Assembly (NCBI GenBank): GCA_026182355.1
Contig: JAPFBL010000008.1
Location: 2,948,501 to 3,012,500, forward strand
Reading direction: 5' to 3'
Length of the DNA: 64,000 nucleotides
DNA from: Hermatobates lingyangjiaoensis
Lineage: Eukaryota; Arthropoda; Insecta; Hemiptera; Hermatobatidae
The notes beneath the pieces are model-generated. The model ran no database searches. It had not been told where the DNA came from and saw nothing but the letters and a program-made list of their open reading frames with translations. How positions within the stretch are numbered: the first letter of the stretch is position 1; each line of letters begins with the position of its first letter. The translations under genes were made by a program, and so were the position numbers. Of this stretch, positions 55,718 through 64,000 are shown one piece after another.

Positions 55718-57105
55718 TGAGGTTAGTAATATTAGAATTAGTAATAATACTGTCCGTCGTACCCCGTAAAGTCTCAGAAAATCTTGACCGGTTTCCGGTC
55801 CGTCTGGATCCTATCTTCAAGATGCGATACTTCCGTGATACTTTCAGAAATTTTCCTCCAAGAACTTGAAAAAGTCTATGTAAATGTTCTAAAGTTAAAA
55901 TTTAACGTTGTTTACTATTGCAGATATGTTGATGACTCCTTCCTAATAGTCAATAACTCTAGTAACCAAAATATAATAGACATAAATAATTATCTCAACT
56001 CATTAAGCAACAAAATCAAGTTCACCCATGAAATCGAAACCAGTGACAAATTAAACTTCATAGACTTAACAATAGGAAAAACTAAAGATAAACTCAGCTT
56101 ACAAATATACCGCAAACCAACTGCCACCGACACAACTATACATAAATCAATACTGCACCCATCACAACAAAAAATGATTGATATATGTGGATAGATATAT
56201 GATTGATAGATTACTAAACGTACCCATGAATCCAATTAACTATAATAAGGAATTAAATGCCATAAAAACAATAGCAAAAAATAACGGGTATAAGGAAAAA
56301 ATTATACAAAGGCTAGTAAACGAAAGAAGAAATAAACACAATAATAACAGTATAACACCGGGAATAACGAACAGATACGCGTCTTTAACGTACATAGGTA
56401 AACCTAGCGAAAAAATTGGGATTCTTCTAAGAAAATATTCATTAAAAATAGGTTATAAAACGAATAATACTATAAACCAAATCACAAACAACACAGTATA
56501 AAATAGAGATAATAAATTTGAAAAAAGTGGAATATACACAATGAAATGCAAAGATTTTGGTAAAAACTACATCGGGCAAACGGGATGGACACTAAAAGAC
56601 AGATTCAAAGAACACATTAAAGACTACACCAACAACACAAACAAATCAAACTATGCACACCACTTAAACAAATTTGGACATAACCCAGACAGTATGGAAA
56701 ACACAATGGACTTACTACAGACGGGATAAAAAGGACAACGAATGAACATACAGGAACAAATAGAAATATACAAACATAAAGTGACCGACAATATAATCAA
56801 TGAACAAACAAACCACCAAACCGACATTTTAACAAAAACTCTAATAATATTTAAAAGAGGACACAAAGAACTCGAAATAGATAATGAAACAAGAAATAAA
56901 AGGAAAAAACATAGCAATTAAAGAAATATGAAAAAAAAATTAACTACACAGACAACACTGATTTCACAATGTAGTAGATGACATGTATACTTGTAGGTAG
57001 GTTATAGGACATTCACAGTCAATTAGGTGCTCTTGAAGATGGGATCCAGACGGACCCGAAACCGGTCGAGATTTTCTGAGACTTTAGGAGGTATGACGGA
57101 CAGAA
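55718..57105 (+). mobile_element. Family H PLE copy bounded by inverted 3' ends, copy 3
   Basis: The left boundary (55718-55828) is a minus-oriented H 3' terminus: tail GAGGTTAGTAATATTAGAAT, GTCCG.., and the block ending ATCTTCAAGA. The right boundary (about 57028-57105) is the plus-oriented version (CTCTTGAAGATGGGATCC..GGACCCGAAACCGGTCGAG). Between them lies a 5'-truncated RT-EN coding remnant on the plus strand. PLEs are known for such inverted terminal copies. The inner left junction falls inside RT motif B. Confidence 0.85.
55829..56919 (+). pseudogene. PLE RT (C-terminal palm) plus GIY-YIG endonuclease, family H
   Basis: Starts at the end of motif B (SVILSEIFLQELE) and continues with YYCRYVDDSFLIV (motif C, YVDD), KIKFTHEIE and KLNFIDLTI. 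The linker has RLLNVPMNPINYNKELNAIK and TPGITNRYASLTYIGKPSEK. The endonuclease is SGIYTMKCKDFGKNYIGQTG (complete GIY and YIG), LKDRFKEHIKDY, NYAHHLNKFGH and SMENTMDLLQTG, ending near 56919. Lesions: a frameshift near 56180, a TAA at about 56499-56501 in place of an expected tyrosine, and a TAA at 56727-56729 in place of glutamine (compare QTGQKGQ in the 40-kb copy). GIY, YIG and YVDD are intact, so decay is recent, but the N-terminal half including motif A is missing. Confidence 0.85.
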
Positions 57106-58784
57106 TTATTACTAATTCTAATGTTAGAAATACTCTGATTTTTTCTCATTTTTTTTATCGTTATTTTTTTTTGTCTCATTCAAAAACCAATAGAAAAATA
57201 AATTTACATTTATGATCATATCGATTTTGAGTAACTTTGTTGCCTACTTGAGTAACAAACTCCCCTTCCCTGTCAAAGAATTCTGCCTCTCCTTTATGTT
57301 TTCTTACTCGCAGTAGCACTCTCGTTGGCCCTCAGATTGTATGAAGAAAGACCCGCTAATTACTCCCACGCCCACAAACTGCTAATCACCTGCAGAATCA
57401 TCAAGTCTCCTCATTCATTCATAAACAGCTCTCATTTCCTTTCCCTGGGAAAAAAATCTCCTTCATTCTCCTCTTTCAATCGCACATCAACAGTACAAAT
57501 CTAAAAATGTAAAATATTTTAACAAGAAAGCGCTGATACTTAATTAAATCTTTAATTTCCTTTGGAACATGGTATTAATCTTAATAATTTCTATACTCGA
57601 TTTTCCAGCAGATTACAGTAATTATGTTTTGAAATGGAAAAACCTTTCTCCTTTAATTCATTAAAGTAGTTCACAGAGCGATTTAGATAATAATAATACC
57701 TACCTCGAAATATTTCAATGGAACATTAAATTAACATTATTACATACATTATTGGCGAATAAATTCGTCATTTCTCGTAAATTTCTGAACCTTGTCAATT
57801 ATCAAAAGCCTGATGGATGGACGTACTTAGATATTCCGCAGCCCGTCATTTATCAGGCTATCGTAACCAATTAGTTTTTAACTTACAACTTTAAAAATTA
57901 AAGTTTATTAGTAAACTTATTGTTTTCAGTTTCTTCACACTGGTCTTTTCTAGTACTTGATTATTAAGGAGTTTGTTTGTTATATAGCAGATCTGTCTTC
58001 TTCGGTTTATGTCTAAAAGTTTCAAATATATTGGTCCATAAACAATATTATTTTCTCTCTTTTTTGCTCTGTTTCGTATATGTCTTTTGATAACCTTCTG
58101 TTAAGAGGTTTTCAAAGTTGGAATTTGTTCTATTATATGCACAAGACTATATTCATTATTTGTACTTTCTTGTTAATGTCCTGTCTGTATATCCCATGTA
58201 ATGTTGTCTATTATATCATCATTATCTACGTGTAATCATCACAACTATGTATTAGTAAGTAAAATGATGAAGAGGATATTTGACCACATGAAAACACTAA
58301 CATTGACAACATGATTCACTTAACATATCTCAACATGTTCAGTGGGACCATTGTAATGGACATGTTTCGAAGGTGGTCAAGCAGAGACCAAGTCCTGGAG
58401 GAGTGATGAGTTTATATTCTCGTAAAATATTAAATATGTAGACTGGTAATATCCAGACTCTAGACAATATATTCATTACTTTTTAATTAAATTTAGAATT
58501 TTATTAAACTGTATAATTTATTCTTATTAAATTCCTTTTATAGTAAAGTCCATTTCTTGATGGTTACATTTGTAAAATGTTTATATTTACATTACAGTTA
58601 CTCTAATGAGCTAAGCCACACATATACACACAGCCTCTCTCACTCTCTCTCCTAAAATGTTTGTGAAATGTTCTCACCATTCATAGGCCTAAGGGTGGTA
58701 GTGATCACACAAACACATCACTCACACACGCACACACATACCTACATGACGGTTATTATTGTTATTGTTATTCTTCTTCCATAG
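57106..58784. other. Unannotated stretch
   Basis: No supported gene. A segment at about 58320-58385 has ACATGTTTCGAAGGTGGTC, reminiscent of GAAAC-type PLE ends on the minus strand, but without a hairpin. A CT/CA-rich patch lies at 58620-58740. Confidence 0.45.
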
Positions 58785-58925
58785 TCTATACATTCTGTGA
58801 AGCTATCCAGTTGGCTTTCATCTTCTAGCTACTCAAATTCCTTTCCTGAGGACGACTATTAAAAGGGTCGAAACATTTAATGAGAGTCCTTTTATCTGTT
58901 TTTCATTCTTCTTTCTCAGTTTTTG

Positions 58926-58927
<2 letters not shown>
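58785..58927 (+). mobile_element. Family M PLE-like 3' end
   Basis: TTTCCTGAGGA-C-GAC..GTC-GAAACATT at 58844-58876 has CUGANGA, one nucleotide, a GAC/GTC stem with a long loop, then GAAAC. The end (TTTCTCAGTTTTTGGAA) lies directly at (TA)n, whose other side is the 3' end of the inverted C copy. Single copy. Confidence 0.55.

Positions 58928-58957
<30 letters not shown>
58928..58957. repeat. (TA)n microsatellite between M and C ends
   Basis: About 30 bp of TA flanked on both sides by element 3' ends pointing into it. Confidence 0.95.
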
Positions 58958-58962
<5 letters not shown>

Positions 58963-59323
58963 AAAATAAAAAACGAAGGAAACACACAGAAAGACACAGA
59001 CATAACTCACATCGATATTTCGACAATCGTCGTCATCAGGAGGTGCGAAGAGCGAAGAGTCCCGCAGGAAGACAGGGCGGTACTGAACTCGGAAACCGCA
59101 GCCAGTACCCCACCACTTACCACCAAGCGGGGGAAGGGAGGGAAGGAAATGAAGAGCCAAATTAAGACGTAAAAGGAACGAGTAAAAATTATAACTATAA
59201 AAAATTATAAAAAAGTAGATAAATCAAATTAAAATTAATAAAAATAATAAATAAAAAGTAAAATAAAAAAATAATAAATAAATAAATAAAAAATAATAAA
59301 TAAATAAATAAATCATAAATAAA

Positions 59324-60457
59324 TTATCGGTTGAGGTTGAGTCCGGGGGAAGAGCGAGCATCAAGTAAGCATATGTATGCCTCCTCTGAAGCTCTTAGGG
59401 TAACTTTATTGTTGGATTCGGGGATCTGTTTCAGGATCTGAACCCTGAAACAGTCATTGAAACTGAGTCCATGCGAGTTCGCATGGATGGCTACAGGATA
59501 GTTACTGCGTTGACCGACTGAAGCCCTATGACCATTCATACGAAGGCTCAACTTATTAGAAGTTAAGCCAACGTAAAAGGAGTCACACTGAGTGCAATCC
59601 AGTCGGTAAACACAGTTGCTCGAGGTACAGGAGGAATTGACCTGAACCGGGTAGGAACTATGGTGGAGAGGGGAATCGAAGGAAGGATTAGGATTAACAA
59701 TCAGGCAAGTTTGACAGCCACGGCGTCCACATTGTTTCATTCCAGGAACAGGATTGGAAGGCTGAGGGGAAATATGAGAGAAAATGCTTTTTAGATTGGC
59801 AGGTTTACGGTAGGAAATAGAAGGGGGGTGATTAAAGATGGAAGAAGTAGAAGTAGAAGTAGACAGAATCGGAAAAGACTCCTTAATAACAGCACGAAGC
59901 TTATAAGCGCCAGGGAAGTAGGTTGTCAGGAAGAAGGAAGTGTTACTTCTATCCCTCTTGGGTCTGGGTTGGTGGGAGATGTCAGCCGGTAAAACACGAC
60001 TATCAATGAAGGAGCGAGGATAGCCTCGTTCAGAAAATTTGTCCTTTAAGAGGTTAAGGTGATGTCTGCGGTCTTGGAGATTATTGCAGATATTGTGAAT
60101 ACGGAGGGACAAGGATCGAGGTATAGACTTTTTAACATGGGATGGATGGCAACTATTGTAATGGAGGTACTGTTGGGAGTTGGTGGGTTTTATATGTACG
60201 GAAGTCAAGAAGTGTCCATTGTCTAAAGTAACGTCAACGTCAAGAAAGGTGATAAGTCTGTCGGAGATGTCGTAAGTGAAAGTGATGGAGGGGCAGAAAT
60301 TTTGAAAGGAGTGTAGGAAAAGTTCTAAGTTATGTTTGCCATGGGGCCAAATGAAGAAAATATCATCAATAAAACGGAGATAAAGGAGTGGAAGAAGTTG
60401 ACAGGTGGCCAGGAAATCCGCTCTATTTTGCCATGAAAAGATTAGCGTAAGAGGCAC
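59324..60457 (-). pseudogene. PLE RT palm fragment plus GIY-YIG endonuclease, family C left copy
   Basis: A 377-codon minus-strand frame, uninterrupted from just after RT motif B to the natural stop. Order: LLYLRFIDDIFFIWPHG (motif C, FIDD in place of YVDD), SITFTYDIS, LITFLDVDVTLDNGHF, TSVHIKPTNSQQYLHYNSCH, HVKKSIPRSLSLRIHNIC, the linker with PRPKRDRSNTSF and AYKLRAVIKESFPIL, a cysteine knuckle CGRRGCQTC, the GIY-YIG-like core NCVYRLDCTQCDSFYVGLTS, LRMNGHRASVGQ and VTLRASEEAYICLL. The first 12 residues are out of frame because of two deletions, and motif A and the fingers are absent. The endonuclease half is fully intact, but without the 5' half or a promoter it is not autonomous. Confidence 0.85.
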
Positions 60458-61612
60458 GGCTATGGGTACGATTATGGCCCCTTCTTACGCTAATCTTTTC
60501 ATGGCCAAATTAGAGCAGGATTTCCTGGCCACCTGTCAACTTCTTCCACTCCTTTATCTCCGTTTTATTGATGATATTTTCTTCATTTGGCCCCATGGCA
60601 AACATAACTTAGAACTTTTCCTACACTCCTTTCAAAATTTCTGCCCCTCCATCACTTTCACTTACGACATCTCCGACAGACTTATCACCTTTCTTGACGT
60701 TGACGTTACTTAGACAATGGACACTTCTTGACTTCCGTACATATAAAACCCACCAACTCCCAACAGTACCTCCATTACAATAGTTGCCATCCATCCCATG
60801 TTAAAAAGTCTATACCTCGATCCTTGTCCCTCCGTATTCACAATATCTGCAATAATCTCCAAGACCGCAGACATCACCTTAACCTCTTAAAGGACAAATT
60901 TTCTGAACGAGGCTATCCTCGCTCCTTCATTGATAGTCGTGTTTTACCGGCTGACATCTCCCACCAACCCAGACCCAAGAGGGATAGAAGTAACACTTCC
61001 TTCTTCCTGACAACCTACTTCCCTGGCGCTTATAAGCTTCGTGCTGTTATTAAGGAGTCTTTTCCGATTCTGTCTACTTCTACTTCTACTTCTTCCATCT
61101 TTAATCACCCCCCTTCTATTTCCTACCGTAAACCTGCCAATCTAAAAAGCATTTTCTCTCATATTTCCCCTCAGCCTTCCAATCCTGTTCCTGGAATGAA
61201 ACAATGTGGACGCCGTGGCTGTCAAACTTGCCTGATTGTTAATCCTAATCCTTCCTTCGATTCCCCTCTCCACCATAGTTCCTACCCGGTTCAGGTCAAT
61301 TCCTCCTGTACCTCGAGCAACTGTGTTTACCGACTGGATTGCACTCAGTGTGACTCCTTTTACGTTGGCTTAACTTCTAATAAGTTGAGCCTTCGTATGA
61401 ATGGTCATAGGGCTTCAGTCGGTCAACGCAGTAACTATCCTGTAGCCATCCATGCGAACTCGCATGGACTCAGTTTCAATGACTGTTTCAGGGTTCAGAT
61501 CCTGAAACAGATCCCCGAATCCAACAATAAAGTTACCCTAAGAGCTTCAGAGGAGGCATACATATGCTTACTTGATGCTCGCTCTTCCCCCGGACTCAAC
61601 CTCAACCGATAA
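60453..61612 (+). pseudogene. PLE RT palm fragment plus GIY-YIG endonuclease, family C right copy
   Basis: Begins in the palindrome spacer with RGTAMGTIMAPSYANLFMAK, the RT motif B, which the left copy lacks. It then has the same RFIDDIFFIWPHG motif. A single-base deletion gives a stop at 60711-60713 after FLDVDVT. The second part (60728-61612) continues in the correct frame from TSVHIKPTN to the terminal SSPGLNLNR with the endonuclease intact. Compared with the left copy the protein is the same over the shared part, so the two copies are either very young or kept alike by gene conversion. Confidence 0.85.
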
Positions 61613-62019
61613 TTTATTTATGATTTATTTATTTATTTATTATTTTTTATTTATTTATTTATTATTTTTTATTTTACTTTTTATTTATTATTTTTATTAA
61701 TTTTAATTTGATTTATCTACTTTTTTATAATTTTTTATAGTTATAATTTTTACTCGTTCCTTTTACGTCTTAATTTGGCTCTTCATTTCCTTCCCTCCCT
61801 TCCCCCGCTTGGTGGTAAGTGGTGGGGTACTGGCTGCGGTTTCCGAGTTCAGTACCGCCCTGTCTTCCTGCGGGACTCTTCGCTCTTCGCTCTTCGCACC
61901 TCCTGATGACGACGATTGTCGAAATATCGATGTGAGTTATGTCTGTGTCTTTCTGTGTGTTTCCTTCGTTTTTTATTTTATTGTAAAAAAGTCCGCTGGA
62001 CCGTTTCTTTTAATTGTGG
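61613..62019 (+). mobile_element. Family C 3' UTR, hammerhead-like motif and tail (right copy)
   Basis: A T-rich UTR with a TTTA-repeat is followed by a C-rich stretch, CTTCGCTCTTCGCTCTTCGC and CTCCTGATGA-C-GAC-GATT-GTC-GAAATATCGATG (61900-61933). The tail AAAGTCCGCTGGACCGTTTC (61989 onward) forms a small GTCC/GGAC hairpin and ends at (TA)n. The left copy has the mirror-image motif at about 59008-59040 but no tail. Confidence 0.85.
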
Positions 62020-62070
62020 TATATATATAATATATATATATATATTATATATATAATATATATATGATAT
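62020..62070. repeat. (TA)n-rich tract
   Basis: Imperfect TA repeat immediately after the C tail, leading into the J fragment. Confidence 0.92.
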
Positions 62071-62188
62071 ATTTCCTGTCTAATATGCGGCCAGTGGACG
62101 CATTTACGTCTTCATTCCTTCATTCTTTCTCCTTTTATTTTCTTCTCTCCTGAAGACGGCAAGACGCCGAAATTATCGAGATTCGTGA
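62071..62188 (+). mobile_element. Family J 3' end, copy 2 (cut off by a G element)
   Basis: Contains TTCTCTCCTGAAGACGGCAA then GACGCCGAAATTATCGAG (62148-62182), identical to the J palindrome at 8.6 kb over the shared motif. It shows the full CUGAAGA missing from the palindrome arms. At ATTCGTGA it switches to the G tail (ATATCGACC), so the last 40-80 nt of J are gone. Confidence 0.7.
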
Positions 62189-62493
62189 ATATCGACCGTT
62201 AGATAGAATAGGTGTGTTCTCTAATCGGGGTTGGGTCAATTTTCCAGGATAAAAAATCAAACTCTCGTTGCCAACGTTTCGGCTTTATTTAAAACCTTTT
62301 TCATAAGCCTACAAACAAAGGATAATAAGAAATCACATATCAACAAATATGTGATTAGTTGATATGTGATTTCTTATTATCCTTTGTTTGTAGGCCTATG
62401 AAAAAGGTTTTAAATAAAACCGAAACGTTGGCTAAGAGAGTTTGATTTTTTATCCTGGAAAATTGACCGAACCCCGATTAGAGAACACACCTA
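62189..62493. mobile_element. Family G palindrome, copy 6
   Basis: The minus-oriented arm (62207-62344) and plus-oriented arm (62358-62493) are near-perfect reverse complements with a 13-nt spacer. The hairpin GGTTTTAAATAAAACC and GAAACGTTGG are intact in the plus arm; the minus arm has one change in the hairpin. The tail (ATATCGACCGTTAGATAGAA as read on plus) lies only outside the minus arm. The plus arm ends ACACACCTA at TA repeats. Confidence 0.8.
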
Positions 62494-62511
62494 CTATATA
62501 TATATATATAT
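62494..62511. repeat. (TA)n microsatellite
   Basis: Short TA repeat at the outer end of the G plus arm. Confidence 0.9.
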
Positions 62512-63483
62512 CACAAACAATAAGTTACAGTCATGAGTTAACGAGCTAACAACCATTCTTTCCCTCCCTTTGTTTCTCAGGTTTATATATTATAACTTTC
62601 TTATGTTTGTCATTTTATTTGCTAATACATGGATATACTGATTGTGGATAACAATAGATGAGACAAACAGGAAAGAGATTTACATAAAAAAATAAACAGT
62701 AAGATAAATGAATGTTCTACTAATATTCTACTATTTTTTATGTAAGCATATCATCGGACATTTTGGTATCTTGTCTCATCCTTCCTTTGGGAGTCATTGA
62801 GTTATTCAGTTAATTTTTGAAAACCGTCTTCAGTGGAGATTTATAATAGGGAGTGGAAGTTAAAAAAAAAACTAACGAAAAAGTTGAGAGATAATAAACC
62901 GGTTGTCCCTGTAATGGCAATTGGTTGTAAGTTGACCAAGGGGGATACTTGGTGGCGTCCCTTTCTTGTTCAGAAATAAACTCCTTCCTGCCTCCCTAAA
63001 TCAACCCTCGACTCGTCGTCATAACCATCAATAGGAAACTTGATTTAACTGTTTCCGCCCTCACCTTCGCTCGCTTCCCAGCTCTTGGTTTATCTTTACT
63101 TTGACCCATCAACAACCTATTCATATTATGTCAATTGAGTTCAAATCATAATGCACAGTTTTTCAAGTGATGTTTACACTATTGTCGAACTCGATATAAA
63201 CATGTCCTGGGTAATTCAAGAGACTCTTGGATTATCTCAATATTATCTCAGTTCATATTTTGTAAGTATAAACTGACTCCATTTAAACAATGTTTATTAT
63301 GTAAACAACTCGTATTGATAACCTAGTTCCTTAATAGGTATAATTTATCAAATTACAGATTGTAGATTCACATACGAAAGGTGGAAGAATCATACCAGCT
63401 TGTGGTGAGAAGGGAAGGAGCTATAAGAAATGTCTTTAATAAGTTCACTACTGGTAGTAGAATAGTGGCAAAAGGACAGATCA
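62512..63483. other. Unannotated stretch
   Basis: No supported feature. Confidence 0.5.
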
Positions 63484-63800
63484 TGTTAGGTTAGGTTGCC
63501 GTGGCAGTCTCACAAGAGAACTGACACACATAGAACATTGACTCTTTGCAATACTACAGAATGAACATTCTACTACTACATTGGGATTTCTAAATTTTGC
63601 CTAACTCAAGTGTATTTAGCATTCTTTAATGAATACCTGACATCGTACAGGATCGGGACCGATGGTTTAACGTCCTCTCTGAGGGACGTTCAGATTTATT
63701 TACCTCCCGCGTGAATAATTGGGGGACTAGAGTGGGTATTGAACCCCTTAAATACCAGTCCAGAGGCGAGCACATTGCCACTGGGCTAACCTGGTCTTTT
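63484..63800 (-). mobile_element. SINE family 1, copy l (near full length)
   Basis: On the minus strand from about 63800: AGACCAGGTTAGCCCAGTGG (box A), TGCTCGCCTCTGGACTGGTA, a mutated box B (GGGGTTCAATACCC), the GGGAGGTAAATAAATCTGAA body, GAGGACGTTAAACCATCGGT, ATCCTGTACGATGTCAGGTA and ACTTGAGTTAGGC. It ends GGCAACCTAACCTAACATG. With copy h it defines the CCTAA-tailed subfamily. Confidence 0.85.
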
Positions 63801-64000
63801 AGCAGACCATGTTACAATTCTCACAACTAGGCCGTCAAAATCTTATTTAATAAAACATATTTATGCTGAAAATTTCTTTATAATAAATAGAAGGTGACTG
63901 AACAACTTAAAACATAAATTATTTCAATTGATTTTAACGGTGTTGACGACATGGATATAAACGAACCTGCCCTTGGACTGGAAGAGATGCTGTCCTCATT
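63801..64000. other. Window end, nothing recognised
   Basis: No supported feature. Confidence 0.5.

Larger units (their letters stand above)
58958..61984. mobile_element. 3-kb near-perfect palindrome of two truncated family C PLEs
   Basis: The left arm (58958-60452, minus orientation) and right arm (60483-61984, plus orientation) are almost identical reverse complements of about 1.5 kb with a 30-nt spacer. Each arm contains half of the RT palm, the linker, the GIY-YIG endonuclease, an AT-rich UTR and the terminal hammerhead-like block. Differences seen: two single-base deletions in the left arm near 60425-60435, one T deleted in the right arm near 60710, and one extra CTCTTCG unit in the right arm near 61880. 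The right arm continues into a tail (61985-62019); the left ends directly in (TA)n. Confidence 0.92.

Noticed and set aside
60405..60457. Apparent N-terminal peptides MARKSALFCHEK (plus) and MPLTLIFSWQ (minus) at the palindrome centre
   Set aside because: Each is an antisense or out-of-frame reading of the opposite arm and not a real protein start.
1..64000. A novel prokaryote-style defence or biosynthetic gene cluster
   Set aside because: There are no operons, ribosome-binding sites or clustered coding frames. All strong coding signals are PLE retroelement fragments.

Overview
This window is AT-rich animal (metazoan) DNA dominated by mobile-element remains. I find no complete cellular protein-coding gene, no rRNA, no intact tRNA and no CRISPR. 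The eukaryotic origin rests on Penelope-like retroelement (PLE) RT/GIY-YIG fragments, tRNA-derived SINEs, a hAT-type DNA transposon with an 8-bp target-site duplication, long (TA)n microsatellites, a satellite block and candidate exons with polypyrimidine/AG and GT signals. The species cannot be named. The CCTAA-like SINE tail is seen in many invertebrates and does not decide it.

Layout. 1-8 kb: unannotated AT-rich DNA with two types of tRNA-derived SINE, a degenerate tandem repeat and a tRNA-Ser-like relic. 8.0-9.7 kb: an orphan hAT end, then a dense chain of PLE 3' ends (families here called J, I, G, D, G) separated by (TA)n tracts. 9.7-19.5 kb: mostly empty, with single PLE 3' ends (K, I) and a degenerate tandem repeat. 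19.5-23.4 kb: a second PLE chain (G, N, H, G, E, P, D-like, E, F). 23.9-29.1 kb: SINEs, an inverted pair of composite repeats and a D palindrome. 30.8, 36.9 and 50.9 kb: three short candidate exons. 33.4-35.8 kb: a broken D-family PLE with its endonuclease half inverted against its RT half. 39-40.2 kb: E and H fragments. 40.2-51 kb: SINEs, a G palindrome and a 5'-truncated C-type PLE. 52.7-53.4 kb: a 127-bp satellite. 54.75-55.27 kb: a non-autonomous hAT element. 55.7-57.1 kb: an H-family PLE. 58.8-62.5 kb: PLE families M, C, J and G, including a nearly perfect 3-kb palindrome of two truncated C copies.

How it fits together. Almost every PLE copy here is a 5'-truncated 3' end, often two copies fused head-to-head into a palindrome whose outer ends abut (TA)n. 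At least eight otherwise dissimilar families share one small RNA architecture near the 3' end: CUGANGA, one nucleotide, a short hairpin, then GAAA. This resembles the hammerhead ribozyme motifs reported for PLEs but has one extra nucleotide. In several palindromes one arm ends directly in (TA)n while the other carries a 20-50-nt tail; in families C, J and E the tail has a related GTCC..GGACCG-like core. Family letters are labels for this window only.
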